Positions 1 through 11,254 are shown, counted from the first letter of the stretch. The stretch is 64,000 bases of DNA from Pyronema omphalodes (GCA_024516155.1 JAJJXM010000029.1:434001-498000), one strand, 5' to 3'. Notes: a model not told the origin generated them from the sequence alone. A program made the numbers and translations.

Positions 1-3000
1 TCTTCCAAGGGTGGCGTCACCCAGCGTTCGACTTCGTCTGGGGAACGAGAGTGTTGGTAGGGGTTCGCAAGGACTCCGTCTGGACCGTCCGCCCCCGGGA
101 GGAACTGGCAGCGGAGGGGGAAGGAGACGTTCAAGTCCTGGACATTCTTTGTCGGGGAATTCGAAAACTAAGGGTGGTCAACGTCTACGACGCTCCTAGA
201 GCATCCGACGGCGTCAGACCGGCTCGGAACATAGCATGGTCACGAATAATCACTCGTGACACTGTCATCGCCGGAGACTTCAATGCGCACAGCGCGAGGT
301 GGAACCCCCGCTGCACACAACCCATCCACCACTTCTTCCTCGAAGACCTGATGGACGCGCATGACCTCCGTTACGTCGGAGATGGAGAGGAAACTCACTC
401 ACAAACGGGACAACAACGCCACCCCGTAATCGACCTGGTGTTCGCCACAATAGAACTTTCTCCGTATGTGAGCGCCCGCACCCTCCTAGACCCGGAACAC
501 GCAACCACTTCCGACCACGAAGCCCTGGTCTGGGAAGTTACGTCGGTAACGGTACCGGAAGACTATGACTCACCCACGAGAGGGTGGGCGGTGAAGGAAT
601 GGCTTGAGGACGAGGAGAGAGCGAAGAAAGCGGCGTTAGATTATCGCCATCAAAGCGAACGCAGACCGCTCCTCTCCAGTCGTTGCTCGGAGGAAGAGGT
701 GGAGGCAGAGGTAGTTTGGCTACGGGAGACTTTGACGGCACTCTTGAACGCACATGCGCGCAAGATCCGCATCACTGCTCGCTCGAAACGGTGGTGGGGC
801 ACCGAAATCAAGTCAGCGCGCCGATCATATGGTCGCACTCGACGAGCAGTGAAGGCAGGACGTGCAAACCCGGAGGAAGAGAAGGAACGCCGGAATGCAT
901 ATCTCCGTCTCCAGAGGAGAGAAAAGAGAAGCTGTTGGGGCTCTTTTCTAGAATCTGCGGACGGCAATGCAGTCTGGACGGTGCTTCGTAGGACTCAACC
1001 GCGGGCGTCTGTGATGGTGGGGACCATCGAGGACGAACGGGGAAATTGTGCGGAAACGGAGGAAGACAAGCGACGCATGCTTGCCGATGTCTCATTCCCG
1101 CCGCCCAACGAGTATGAGGGAGGTTGGCACTCGAGAGGCCCTGCTGGTGAGGCTCACTCATGGGTCACGCAGGAATTTGTCGCTGCTGCAATTAACCAGC
1201 AGAGCAATTCGAAGGCCCCGGGAAGTGATAGCCTGGGAGTGCCAATCATAAAAGCTCTCATGCGGTGGGACCCTGATAGAGTGACCGCTGTCGTCACCCA
1301 GTGCCTCTGTTTAGGTTATCATCCTCACGACTGGAAGGTAGCGAAAGGGGTATGCATTCCCAAGCCTGGGAAGACGTCATACTCAAAAGCCAAAAGCTTT
1401 CAGGTGATCTCCCTTTTGAGCTGCATGGGGAAACTGGTTGAAAAGGTAGCGGCGCTGATGATTGCAGAGGAAGCGGACAAAAAGGGGGCTTTTCATGTGG
1501 GCCAGTTTGGGGGCAGAAGAGGAAGGTCGGCAGTAGACGCGGTGGCGGTGCTGATAGAAGCGGTAGAGGGAGCATGGGAAAGGAGAAAAATCGCAGGAGC
1601 CCTGATGATGGACATCAAAGGTGCCTTCCCGACGGTTAATCCTTATTGCCTGGTTGAGAAGATGAGACGATATCACATAGATGGAGATCTCGTCCGGTGG
1701 GTTGCGAGCTTCTTAGAGGACCGCAAAGTGGAAATCCCGATTGGAGTAGACTCTGGGCCGGCAATGGACACGAACACGGGGCTTCCACAAGGCTCTCCTG
1801 TTTCCCCTGTCCTTTTCCTGATATATATCGCCGATCTTGCTAATAAGATCGAGTCAGAACTGCCACGCACGGTGGGACTGTCCTTCGTGGACGACGTCAC
1901 GTGGATTGCAGAGGGCAATGACGCAGCAGAAATCGCCTCCACTCTCGCCCGGTGCGCCCAGTTAAGCCTGCTGTGGGCCCGTCGTAACGCCGTCCGATTC
2001 GAGACCGACAAAACAGAGGCCATCTTATTCTCCCGTCGACGCGGTAACCCAAACCCCGACTCGCTGACCGTCGATATCCACTATGACGGCGTCATCCACA
2101 ATGTGCCGTTCAACGACTCCGCCGTTCGCTGGCTAGGGTTCTGGCTGGATCCTAAACTCACCCTGAACCACCACCACCAGAAGTGGCTCACCCGAGCCCG
2201 TCAGCAACACGCCCGCCTCGCTCGCCTCTGCCGCTCCCAGGGTCTACCCCCGTGCAGCACTGCAAACATCCAACAAGCAGTCGTTCAATCCGTAGCCACT
2301 TACGGAGCCGAAATTCACGCTGCCCGTCGGCTTCCCACCCGAGACGCCGGTAGGTTCTCTCGTCTCCAACTCCTGCTCAACAAACAGGCCCGCGCCATTA
2401 CGGGGTGCCTACGCACGACTCCTCTGGCTTTCCTTCTCGCTGAAGGAGCCACTCGCCCAGCAGAAGCCATTGTTCGAGGTCGGGAAGCACGATTCCGATC
2501 ACGGCTTATCACTCGACCGCTCCCGCCGGTCAGCACCGATCCCAATCGCCCCACACCCACAGCCACAGTCATCCGTAACCTCACCCAGCGCGCAGTGACC
2601 CGCTCTGGCTTTGCGTCCGCTGAGCCTGTCCACCACGTCGACCCCCATCGTCAGTGGTGCAACGTCACAATCGCCCCCCGAGCGGAAGCGGCGGCCTACG
2701 CCAAAAACTGGAGGACCCTCGACTCCATATGCATTTGGACAGATGGGTCCCGCATGGAAGACCGCACCGGATCGGGCCTCGTGAGATATGTCGACGGTGT
2801 TCTCACCAGCTCTCACCACTACCTAGGCCGTCACACCGAGGTGTTCGACGCCGAGCTGTTCACTATTTACCGTGCCCTCAAAGAACTCTGGGACAATCGC
2901 TTCCTCGACAGGGTCATCCTTAAACCCCCCCCCTCGTCACCATCTTTTCGGATGCCCAAGCAGCCCTCCGACGCCTGGAGTCCGACGAACCAGGCCCAGG

Positions 3001-4038
3001 ACAGTCCGTCACTCGACTAATCGCCGACGAAGTCCGCTGGCTGCGCCGGAACAACGACATTTCCGTCGAGTTCCACTGGGTCCCAGGTCACTGCGGGATC
3101 ACAGAAAACGAAGCAGCTGACGCTGCAGCAAAACTGGGTACCCGCCATCAATGTACTGCCCTGCCCCTGATGAGATGCGACGCCCCCGAGTGCTTGGTCC
3201 CCCATGAGGTGTCACTCGCCCACCTCAACCGCATAGCCACTGAAACCCGCCGCGACATTACCAAGCGATGGATATCACAACGAGCTAAAGACAGCCGTTC
3301 TTTCCGTCCCCGCAAAACATGGGGCCTGCGTGATTCCCTCCGATCTCTCCCTAAACGCCGCTCCGCAGTATTCCTCCAACTTGCGTCCGGACATGCCCTT
3401 ATCGGCACCCACCTCGTTCGAGTAAAAAAGAAAGAGTCCGACGTCTGCTGGTGGTGCACGTCTAATGTCCGACAAACCCGGGGACACCTGTTCGGAGAGT
3501 GTCACCGCTGGAGGCGTGAGTACGTGGTACTGAAGAAAGAGGTGGATGCCATCAAGGGCAGGAGCTGGAGACCACGGGCAAGGCTCAAAGCGGTGGACCT
3601 GTTTAGCGATGATCGCTGTACGAAGGTGTTGTTGGAGTATTTAGCAGCCACGGAGATTGGCAGGCGTTACGAATAGGCTGGGGTTGGTGGGCCTGGAGAT
3701 GGGGATTCACGAGATTGCGGGGTTGTTTTTTCTTTTCTCTGAATTCTTTTAGTGTTTGTGCGGCAAGGCGGTTATTGCTGGGCTTAAGTTTGGTGTCACG
3801 CATGAGTTTCTGTACGGGGTTTGTCTAAACTGTGTACGAGAGTGTTTTGTTTATTTGTGCTTTTGCTGTTGTTTGCCTTTTGCGTTTATATTATTTTTTC
3901 TAACTGGGGAGTCTGGGGACAAGGAGATTGGGTTGCCTCGTTAGGCGGTTTAAACCGCGAGGACAGGAAAAACGGATACTTAGCTCCCGCATAGGCCTTA
4001 GAGGCCTCGATCGGTGTATGATTAAAATCAAATCAAAT
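1..4038 (+). mobile_element. Tad1-like LINE (non-LTR retrotransposon), 5' end outside window
   Basis: One element occupies the left edge: an endonuclease/reverse transcriptase/RNase H/zinc-knuckle ORF (see next entry), then about 360 bases of 3' UTR. It ends in the short tail attaaaatcaaatcaaat at about 4021-4038. An internal 3' UTR block (GGCCTTAGAGGCCTCG, then GGTGTATGATT, near 3995-4023) recurs in diverged form in two small copies at 32824-32969 and 33129-33237, so the family has been active more than once. The 5' end and any ORF1 lie outside the window, so the element's target duplication cannot be seen. RNase H followed by a CCHC knuckle is typical of fungal Tad1-like elements; assignment to that clade is inference. 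Confidence 0.9.
3..3676 (+). pseudogene. LINE ORF2 polyprotein (endonuclease-RT-RNase H-CCHC), frameshifted
   Basis: The frame is open from the window edge; the first in-frame GTG at 51 is not a real start. Domains in order: C-terminal half of an exonuclease/endonuclease/phosphatase nuclease (GDFNAHSARW at about 270-300; catalytic-type SDHEAL at about 508-525); reverse transcriptase with the GLPQGSP block (about 1780-1800) and FVDD in the active site (about 1885); RNase H beginning WTDGSRM (about 2740). The frame then breaks in a C9 run at 2925-2933 and stops at 3018-3020. The rest of RNase H (SDAQAAL, then VPGHCGITENEAAD) and a knuckle C-x2-C-x9-H-x4-C (about 3450-3505) continue in another frame to the stop at 3674-3676. 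One break and otherwise intact motifs suggest a young copy, or a homopolymer sequencing error. Confidence 0.9.
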
Positions 4039-4652
4039 GTTGTATTAGATGACGAGTCGATATAGTACATAGAAGAATGTTTGATGACAGATAGTTATGC
4101 CATTGAGGCTAATACGGTACATATGAACACTAGTATATGTGATATATGTAAACCAGTAGAAGATATCAGAAGATGTTTCCGAGACAATTTGGTGCCTTTG
4201 ATAAAATATTACAGTATATTTATCGAGCACTTTAACGGATGGCTCCAGCTTGGTTAGATGATGAGGATAATAAGAATAAGAATTGATGCTGTAAAGGAAG
4301 GAAGGAAGGGTAATGAAAAGTTGCGATTTTTTTTTTTGGAAAATATAGGTGGTGGACAGCTAGGTGGGGATATAGATGCGCCGATATCAATCAATTTTGA
4401 GTATAAATTACACTAGAGACTGTAGATACAAAAAAAAAACAGATCCAGGGTTGCATAAATATCAAATGCTCAAAGTAACACCGTAGTGGTATTTGAATAA
4501 AATAAAGCATTCAGGCTGATGGTTTAAATGGATGCTCCGATACTGCGATAATACAATGCTACGATGCTGCGGTGCTACTATGCTGCAAATTATCCAATAC
4601 ATTTCGTTTCTAATCCATCATGATGACTCTACAATCTTTTAAACCCGAGATA
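4039..4652. other. AT-rich spacer, no gene seen
   Basis: Between the LINE tail and the next open frame I see AT-rich DNA with short A and T runs (4328-4338, 4432-4440) and no coding signature or RNA gene. Confidence 0.5.
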
Positions 4653-5095
4653 TCACTTTCCCGTCACCGAGGCTTTCATACATGATACACGAACCCCCAT
4701 GAAAAGCCAAGCTTGGGGAAAGAGAAGAACAAGAAGAGGATGCTGGATAAACTTACTGCCGAGGAGAAGAGACTTGGAGTTCTGAAATTGCCACTGAGGG
4801 TTAAGGTTACGGGGAGGAGGGAAATTGGGAAGAGAAAGAGCAGAGAATATGAGAGAGGAAAGAGGAACTAGGTTGATAGAGGTTGGGGAGGAGGAGAAAC
4901 AGGTCCCCGCTGGTCCTACTGGATCTAAGACGCCGGTTATAGTGTTGGGCAAACCTCCGGGGACACTCAGACAGGAGGAGGGCAAATATGAAGACGTAGT
5001 AGTTTCGTAGGCCGAGGGTGATGTGTAAGGGAGCTGGAGTGGTGACTCGCCAGGCGGGCAGTCAAATATAAAGCTGCTTGATTCGGCGATAAAAA
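4653..5095 (-). CDS. possible 3' exon of an unrecognised protein
   Basis: A minus-strand frame is open from a stop near 5113 down to the TGA at 4653, about 145 codons, with no convincing ATG at its 5' end. The composition is protein-like (Pro, Ser and Gly rich, with motifs such as DCPPGESPLQLPYTSPS and LPNTITGVLDPVGPAGTC). AG dinucleotides near 5072-5080 could be splice acceptors for an upstream exon I did not find. It could be the 3' exon of a small secreted gene, a relic disrupted near the LINE, or a chance frame. I recognise no domain. Confidence 0.2.
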
Positions 5096-5654
5096 GGCAC
5101 CGTAAGATTCACAGAGAAAAGTTAATACCAAGCTGACTTGAGATTAAGAAATTTGATGTGGTTCGTGTAGACAGTGACTGAGAGCGATGCAGTATGAGCA
5201 AGCGGATTTTGCCAGTTGAAAATTCGGCACTTGGTTTCCGCTTACAGTGGTTATCCATTCAAGAGACGGGGGTTTCCCTCGAGATTGTGTTCTGGATTAG
5301 CCCTGAGTACTACTTCTGAGTATGATAGGGAGTAATAACACACTTTTTATGTACCCTGCTGGAGTCTCACGCATTTGTTCCACGCATGCTCTAAGCCTGC
5401 ACACGACAAATCGATTGCTAGCTGGGTCCTATCGCTACACAGCAATCTTTATTTCATTTCTGAACAGCTTCATATACACATATGCACTTCATAAACGCTG
5501 CAGAAAAATCATGTCTGATGTTCGACAATGATAGAACCGAGCGCTTGTAACGTTGAGAAGGGCCAGCGCACACTCTGTCACCACCCCCCGCTCTCCGCAT
5601 CACTTGTAATCACTCGCGACTAGCTTTTCTCTAAACCCGACAAATCACTGCAGA
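5096..5654. other. spacer, no gene seen
   Basis: No frame or RNA gene I can support. The sequence after about 5655 begins the first copy of a duplicated unit. Confidence 0.4.
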
Positions 5655-7030
5655 AAGTTTTTACTTTACAGTAAATGCATTAATGAATTTTAATTTAAGA
5701 AAACATAATAAAAATTCCGTTCATCTCTTGAATCTTGATGTAGAGTATATTGACATCTTCTGTGATGTTTCGAGTATCGGATCAGAATCATTTTGTAGGT
5801 CCAAAGTTACCTCACAGGAAAGAAAGATGAAGCTGTAAATAGTGGAGGGAAAACCAATCACACGATAACTCTGGTTGATTGCAGAAAAACATGATACCGT
5901 TCCCGCTGCGAGTTATCATAATGCGGACGATGCTGACAGTCACTGTCCATCAACATTATATTCCGTGCCACTCTATACTTCATCGTCCGTATTACACGAT
6001 ATATTATCCTACAGTTCGCCGTTGAATAGTACAGCACGGCTATCGCTAGGGTTGCTGTGCCTGATGCCTACCTAGCCTGCGAAAGCAAAGTGGAAGAAAG
6101 TGGAAAGAGATGCAGAGCACGCATGCCGCTTATGATTCACCGTTCATTCTCTGGTGAGTTCTCTCTCCTCCTTATCACCTTACATCCTCCACATCCTCCA
6201 CCTCCTTCACTCCGTCGCCTATTTTTAACCCTATTTTTAACCCTATTAATTATATATTTTTCCGTATTCTTATCAGCACTCTAATCATTTCAATGGCCCG
6301 CAAGACAATGAAGCGAAGGCACCTTTTCGTTGGCGGCCACGCTCGTTTCCGGAGAACGAATTCGGCTGTTGATCGTCGGGCTGTTCTCGAGAACGCAGTT
6401 CAATTGCTGGGTGCAAATAATCCCGAAATTCCTTTCGGTCCCGCAGCCATTAACACCAACACCACACCGGATGATGCCAGGGACTTGGCCTTACCCGATG
6501 TTCGCGGGCTCGGTAGCAGCGAATCCCAAGGCGGCAGCTTGGAGCGGCCCGTCGTATTACGCAACGATGACAACCCCCAAGATTCACGGACTTTTCTCCA
6601 GAGAAATCAGTTTCTCTGTTGCATGGTCCTGATCTTCATGTTGTTGCGGGTTATTGACGCCTTCGTTCTAAGGCAAATAGGATAGGCCTTTACCACGGTG
6701 TGTATACCCTACTTCCTTCTAATCCAATAAGTTCTGGAAGCTGACTATAGACCTTTCGGGGCGGTTCACAGGAATATTGCGCATGCGGTTACGAGCATCC
6801 TATTTCGGTGCGATTGTTCGGTGTGATGTGGGTTGTTGATGCTGGGCGGGTCAGGGTTTTGGAGAATGACTGGAGTGCTTTTGGATATATGCCGCCACAG
6901 TGCGCATTATCCAGTGTATTGTGTAATATATTGCTGGCTCTGTGAATTGCTGAATTGAAGATTTGAATTTTTCGGCACAAAATGTTCCATACAGAAAAAC
7001 CTGTGAAATTTCAATCCAGGCCTAACGGGC
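5655..7030 (+). repeat. Duplicated unit, copy 1, proximal part
   Basis: This stretch is repeated at about 9443-11070. Shared landmarks in the same order are TTTACAGTAAATGCATT, GATGTAGAGTATATTGACATC, CTAGCCTGCGAAAGCAAAG, the start ATGGCCCGCAAG of the 130-residue frame, and the terminal block ending TTCCATACAGAAAAACC. Identity is uneven: the part from 6461 to 6925 is almost unchanged between copies, while the upstream half is clearly diverged with indels. Copy 1 is interrupted after 7030 by foreign DNA including a hAT element. Confidence 0.85.
6293..6685 (+). CDS. 130-residue repeat-borne protein with C-terminal membrane segment
   Basis: An ATG-initiated frame of 130 codons lies inside the duplicated unit. 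The N-terminus is basic (MARKTMKRRHLF), the middle is polar, and residues about 105-126 form one hydrophobic stretch (FLCCMVLIFMLLRVIDAFVL) that would suit a tail anchor. I recognise no family. The second copy at 10340-10733 has an early stop and a frameshift, so conservation gives no sign of selection. It may be a small accessory protein of an unknown repeat, or not a gene at all. Confidence 0.35.
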   Translation: MARKTMKRRHLFVGGHARFRRTNSAVDRRAVLENAVQLLGANNPEIPFGPAAINTNTTPDDARDLALPDVRGLGSSESQGGSLERPVVLRNDDNPQDSRTFLQRNQFLCCMVLIFMLLRVIDAFVLRQIG

Positions 7031-7433
7031 TGGGTTTCCAGAAAACATGTAATTGAGTAAGAGAACAACAACTCACAGTAACCTGCTAAAGATATCGATT
7101 GATACATCTGACAAAGGTGTAGCAGAGAACCGTGTTCAGGCGGTCACCCCCAGACCTCCCAGTCGTACAAACCAGTTTAAAATGACGGCTAAAACGGACT
7201 GTACGGACTGTTGGAATATGAGAACTGTACGGCGACACAGTTCAGTTTACTGTCAGTAGTATAAACTGGTTAAACTGCGAAAACCAGTTAACTGAATGCA
7301 AGTCTTGGCAAACCAGGTGAACTGTTTAAGACTGCGAAAACTGGTCTGTCCAGAGGAACTGGTTTATGAAGGGGCAGTAAATATTATTCAGTGCATACAT
7401 AACACAATTCTATCCTAATTGGGTCGCCAGAAA

Positions 7434-7944
7434 TCACAACTGATGCCCACGATTGAAGCTCTTGAGCCACTCCATGGCCTCCAGAGTACCTGCCTGTATT
7501 GAGCAAACAGGGCTCCAAAATGTACCGACGAGAATGAAAACCAGCAGGAGCAAGAGGTGGCAACAGGCCCAAGAAATGAAGTACGCTCTGGGGCGGATCC
7601 CAGCGAGACCCCAAAGTAACAGCTGGAGCCTCGAAATGTAATTAGACTGTGGCATATATACGTCATAACCTTAAGGTTGGGAACGTTCAAGAAAATCAAA
7701 TCAAATCAAATCAACCTGCCTGTATTGAATGGCGGTCCTATATAATGATCCGCTTGCATTCGGAAAACAGCAGCTCAGGCTCGGCAGTCATCGCGAGGAC
7801 TGAGAGCATGTTCGCCGCCATTTCGTAAAGGTTGGGAAATCTGGTTACCAGAAGCTGGTGAAATGAGGAGGGTTGAGATACTGGCAGACACGGCCATCGG
7901 TGGGTCCAAACGAGGTTGAATTCATTATTCATTCCTGCATGCAC
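7434..7944 (-). pseudogene. hAT transposase C-terminal fragment, split by an insertion
   Basis: Minus-strand codons from 7944 read FPNLYEMAANMLSVLAM then TAEPELLFSECKR, which matches the hAT dimerisation signature (FPxLxxMAxxxLSxxAxSAExExLFSxxxR). An in-frame TAG follows near 7737. After it the frame reads DRHSIQAG, and the retroposon target duplication falls exactly on the SIQAG codons. On the other side of the insert the same frame resumes with TLEAMEWLKSFNRGHQL and ends at 7434-7436, like the usual hAT C-terminus (ETIEALxxLKSW). The N-terminal zinc finger and catalytic region are absent. Confidence 0.85.
7503..7713 (+). mobile_element. Short retroposon (truncated LINE or SINE) nested in the hAT
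   Basis: This 211-bp insert ends in the tail AAAATCAAATCAAATCAAAT, the same tetranucleotide tail as the LINE at 4021-4038. It is bracketed by a perfect 15-bp direct repeat, ACCTGCCTGTATTGA (7488-7502 and 7714-7728). Tail plus target duplication is the signature of target-primed reverse transcription. The body does not visibly match the LINE 3' UTR, so it is either a 5'-truncated copy of another LINE or a SINE using the same machinery. Confidence 0.88.
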
Positions 7945-8770
7945 TGGTTCCCGATGCGGTTAAACTGATTTATATTTATCGAGTCCATTTAATCAGTGCA
8001 CTGCAGTTACCTGGTTCTATGGACCCCTCAAAACTGAACCAACTGTCTATCCGGGACACCAAAACTGCACCAACTAACTGTGAATTGTCAGTTCAGTTTA
8101 CCTGGTTTACAATTTTACACGGTAAACTAACTATACAGTTGGGAGGTCTGGTCACCCCACTTTGCAAAGGTGTCAGCGGAGACTTCGTGTTGTTACTGAT
8201 TCTAGTACGCTTGTGGACTTCATAAAAAATAAAACAAATTACCAGGATAAAAACTCGTGGTTTGTAGGTTTGAAAGCCGTTAAAGAACGAATCAGTAATC
8301 CTAGGATGATGAGACCCTTCTTCATCTACCCTATTAACCAAATCTTTCAACAGATTCCAAATGTAAAGTCATTTTGGGCACTAAATGAAGACTTTCTCTA
8401 ACCCTTAATGCCGCCGTAACCATCAATATACCAATAATCTGCCTCCTTGTCGGTCCTATATCGTGTAATATCACCTGCTTGCCAAGATCCAAAAAAGTCG
8501 GCATAGTCCAGGGCACACACATGTCCACGAAGCCGCTGTGCCGCAGCGGCGCAGCAATTCTCCTATAAACCTCGCGGCTCGCCTCTGGGATTTCCATCTT
8601 CAACTTGACCGCTCGAAACCACACCAAAGACATATGCTGCCGTAATGCGCATTTTCCAGTGTATTTTGTAATCTATTGCTGGCTCTGTAATCTGCTGGAC
8701 TCAAGATTCCGCTCTCTCGGCACTAAATCTTCCATACAGAAAACCCCATGAAACTTCATTCCAGCTTATA

Positions 8771-9052
8771 TACCGTTGAGAGATATGAACCACTATTTCT
8801 GTGCAGAGACTAACGCTTCACGGGTTGTTCTGTAGGGAAACCTCAGTGCTGGGAGGGCTGTATCTTAAATCCAGCACTTTATAGGGCTGGCAAGCAGATA
8901 CAAAATACGTTGGAATACACATCATTGCAACAGCAATCTAATAGTATTTGAATAATTTTAGATAAAGTTTGGACGACCAAGTCGCAACAACCCACGTCTT
9001 TTCCAATAATCGTATCAAAATGTAATTCCCGTAATATCATTCATCATGTTCC
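8771..9052. other. spacer within the repeat region
   Basis: Low-GC sequence without a counterpart I could recognise in copy 2 and without coding signal. It may be another insertion into copy 1. Confidence 0.3.
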
Positions 9053-9228
9053 TGAAAACCGCTCCAAAAATTAGCAACCACCTTCCAGAACTTAGGGGAT
9101 CGGAAAGAAGTATGATATACGCATTTTAAGTCTGTAGTAAGGGCAAAAGACTTTGACCATCGATACTGGAAATGGAGATAAACAAGTTTCAAAAAACATG
9201 AACCATTCAGAGGGTCTCTTCGGGAGGA

Positions 9229-9253
9229 GGGGGGGGGGGGGGGGGGGGGGGGG
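9229..9253 (+). repeat. G25 homopolymer
   Basis: An uninterrupted run of about 25 G sits in the distal part of the duplicated unit. The matching place in copy 2 (about 11225-11254) also has a long, slightly interrupted G-run. Confidence 0.9.
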
Positions 9254-10339
9254 CAATCCATAAGTATAACACTGAGTCAAGGCATTGATAGAGTCATTAT
9301 CGTCGGTAAGATTTATTCCATGGTGACGGAACTAATTGGAGGACCAGCCCCGCTGATCTGTTGACACATCAGATAGCTAAGCTGAAGACGACACACCGGC
9401 ATTCATCCTTTTCGGACCAAGGAATCAATATGTAAGATCATAAGGACAACGCTTTACAGTAAATGCATTATTGAATTCTACTTCAAGAAAACATATTAAA
9501 ACTTCCGTTCATCTCTTACAAATCTTGATGTAGAGTATATTGACATCATCTGTTAAGTTTCGAGTATCGGATCAAAATCAGTTTGTAGATTCAAAGTCAC
9601 CTGACCGGAAAGAGAAGATGAAGCTCTAAATAGTGGAGGAAAAACCAATCACACGATCATTCTGGTTGATTGTAAAAGAGGATGATACCGTTGTCGCTGC
9701 GAGTTAATATAATGCGATCGATGCTGGCAGTCGCTGTCCATCAACATTATACTCCGTGTTACTCCATACTTCATTCTCTGTATTACACGATATATATTAT
9801 CCCGATGTTCGCCGCTGAGTACTCTAGCACGGCTATTGCTAGGGCTGCTGTGCCTGATGCCTGCCTAGCCTGCGAAAGCAAAGTGGAAGAAAGTGGAAAG
9901 AGAGGCCGAGCAAGCATACCGAGTATGATTCGCCGTTCATTCTGTGGGAGGTTCTCTCTCCTCTCTATCATCTCGCATTCTCCACATCCTCCACCTCCTT
10001 CACTCCGTCACCAATTTTTTTTGTACGAAGAAAGTTGTGGTTTTCCGATTTCCGCGGTTTCCTTACCCATTTACATCGTTCACCTTTCCCCTTGCTCCTA
10101 TGGTGCCCCACTAGCTACAAAGCTTTAAGCCACTGGGCTTTATTTCGATTATGTCCCTATATTAACCTGAATATCTATCCAAATTTGGAATGAATCTCTA
10201 TCTACAAACTCTATTCTACACAGAATGAATTGATATCGATCCTATCACCGGACATCCTCCATCTCCATCATTCCACCACCAATTTTTTATCTCATTTTCT
10301 ATAATTTTCCGTGTTGTTATTCGCATTTCAACGACTTCA

Positions 10340-10733
10340 ATGGCCCGCAAGAAAATCAAATAGAAGCGCCTTCTCGTTGGCGGCTATGCTCGCTTCCGGA
10401 GAATAGATCCCGCTGCTAATCGTTGGGATGTCCCGGGGAACGCGGAAAATCTCAATGCGGCAATTGGTTTCCAAACTTCTTACCTGCCCCGGAATCATCG
10501 ATGACACCGACACCACACCGAATGATGCCAGGGACTTGGCCTTACCCGATGTTCGCGGGCTCGGTAGCTGCGAATTCCAAGGCGGCAGCTTGGAGCGGCC
10601 CGTCGTATTACGCAACGATGACAACCCCCAAGATTCACGGACTTTTCTCCAGAGAAATCAGTTTCTCTGTTGCATGGTCCTGATCTTCATGTTGTTGCGG
10701 GTTATTGACGCTTTCGTTCTAAGGCAAATATGA
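10340..10733 (+). pseudogene. Broken copy of the 130-residue repeat ORF
   Basis: It starts ATGGCCCGCAAG like the copy at 6293 but has an in-frame TAG at codon 8 and net length differences before about 10511 that shift the frame. From about 10512 the frame of copy 1 is restored and nearly identical, including the hydrophobic C-terminal segment, and it ends at a TGA one codon earlier. Several changes near the stop are C-to-T or G-to-A transitions, which would fit repeat-induced point mutation but do not prove it. Confidence 0.7.
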
Positions 10734-11224
10734 TAGGCCTTTACCACGGTTTGTATACCCTACTTCCTTCTAATCCAATAAGTTCTGGAAGCTGACTATA
10801 GACCTTTCGGGGCGGTTCACAGGAATATTGCGCATGCGGTTACGAGCATCCTATTTCGGTGCGATTGTTCGGTGTGATGTGGGTTGTTGATGCTGGGCGG
10901 GTCAGGGTTTTGGAGAATGACTGGAGTGCTTTTGGATATATGCCGCCACAGTGCGCATTATCCAGTGTATTGTGTAGTATCTTGATGGCTCTGTAATATG
11001 CTTAATGTGAGATTGCAATTTTTCAGCACAAAATGTTCCATACAGAAAAACCTGTGACACTTCAATTTAGCTCTGCGTTCGAATATCGGAGGTCTCCAGG
11101 CCGATATACGCATCTTAGGTCCGTAGTAAGGGCCAACGACCCTGACCTTTGATTGAAAATGGAGACATACAAGATTGAAGGAAACATCGCAAACCATCTA
11201 GGGGGTCTCTTCGGTTGGTTGGTT

Positions 11225-11254
11225 GGGGGGGGGTGGGGGGGGGGGGGGGGGAGG
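11225..11254 (+). repeat. Long G-run, interrupted
   Basis: About 28 G with a single T and a single A, homologous in position to the G25 run of copy 1. Confidence 0.85.

Larger units (their letters stand above)
7151..8150 (-). mobile_element. hAT-superfamily DNA transposon, defective, 1000 bp
   Basis: The ends are perfect 11-bp inverted repeats, CAGACCTCCCA at 7151-7161 and TGGGAGGTCTG at 8140-8150. They are flanked by a perfect 8-bp direct repeat, GTCACCCC, at 7143-7150 and 8151-8158. An 8-bp target duplication and CAG termini are hallmarks of hAT elements. Many subterminal AACCAGTT/AACTGGTT-type words lie within about 250 bp of each end, a usual arrangement for transposase binding. The only coding remnant is the C-terminal dimerisation region of a transposase on the minus strand, so the element cannot move by itself. 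A retroposon (7503-7713) has inserted into it; without that insert and one copy of its duplication the element would be about 774 bp. Confidence 0.92.
8632..9442 (+). repeat. Duplicated unit, copy 1, distal part
   Basis: 8632-8765 matches the block at 6890-7020 and at about 10940-11070 (landmarks GCGCATT, CCAGTGTATT, TTGCTGGCTCTGT, TTCCATACAGAAAA). From about 9087 to 9442 the sequence matches about 11080-11480: ATATACGCAT, GTAGTAAGGGC, GGGTCTCTTCGG, a long G-run, GGGCAATCCATAAGTA, and TTTCGGACCAAGGAATCAA. It joins directly to the start of copy 2. Confidence 0.75.

Noticed and set aside
6227..6248. Telomere-like AACCCTA words
   Set aside because: Only two copies, separated by TTTTT; not a telomere array. 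A single GGGTTAGGGTTA near 14355 is likewise isolated.
8334..8633. 99-codon minus-strand frame between the hAT and the distal repeat
   Set aside because: Sequence looks somewhat protein-like (RQIIGILMVTAALRVRESL), but no family, exon partners or conservation could be seen. It may be a relic carried in with the insertion.
9682..10128. 148-codon frame in copy 2 of the tandem unit
   Set aside because: The shared DACLACESKVEESGKR stretch in copy 1 follows from DNA duplication. The frame is not preserved to the same end and contains low-complexity Pro/Ser, so there is no independent support for coding.
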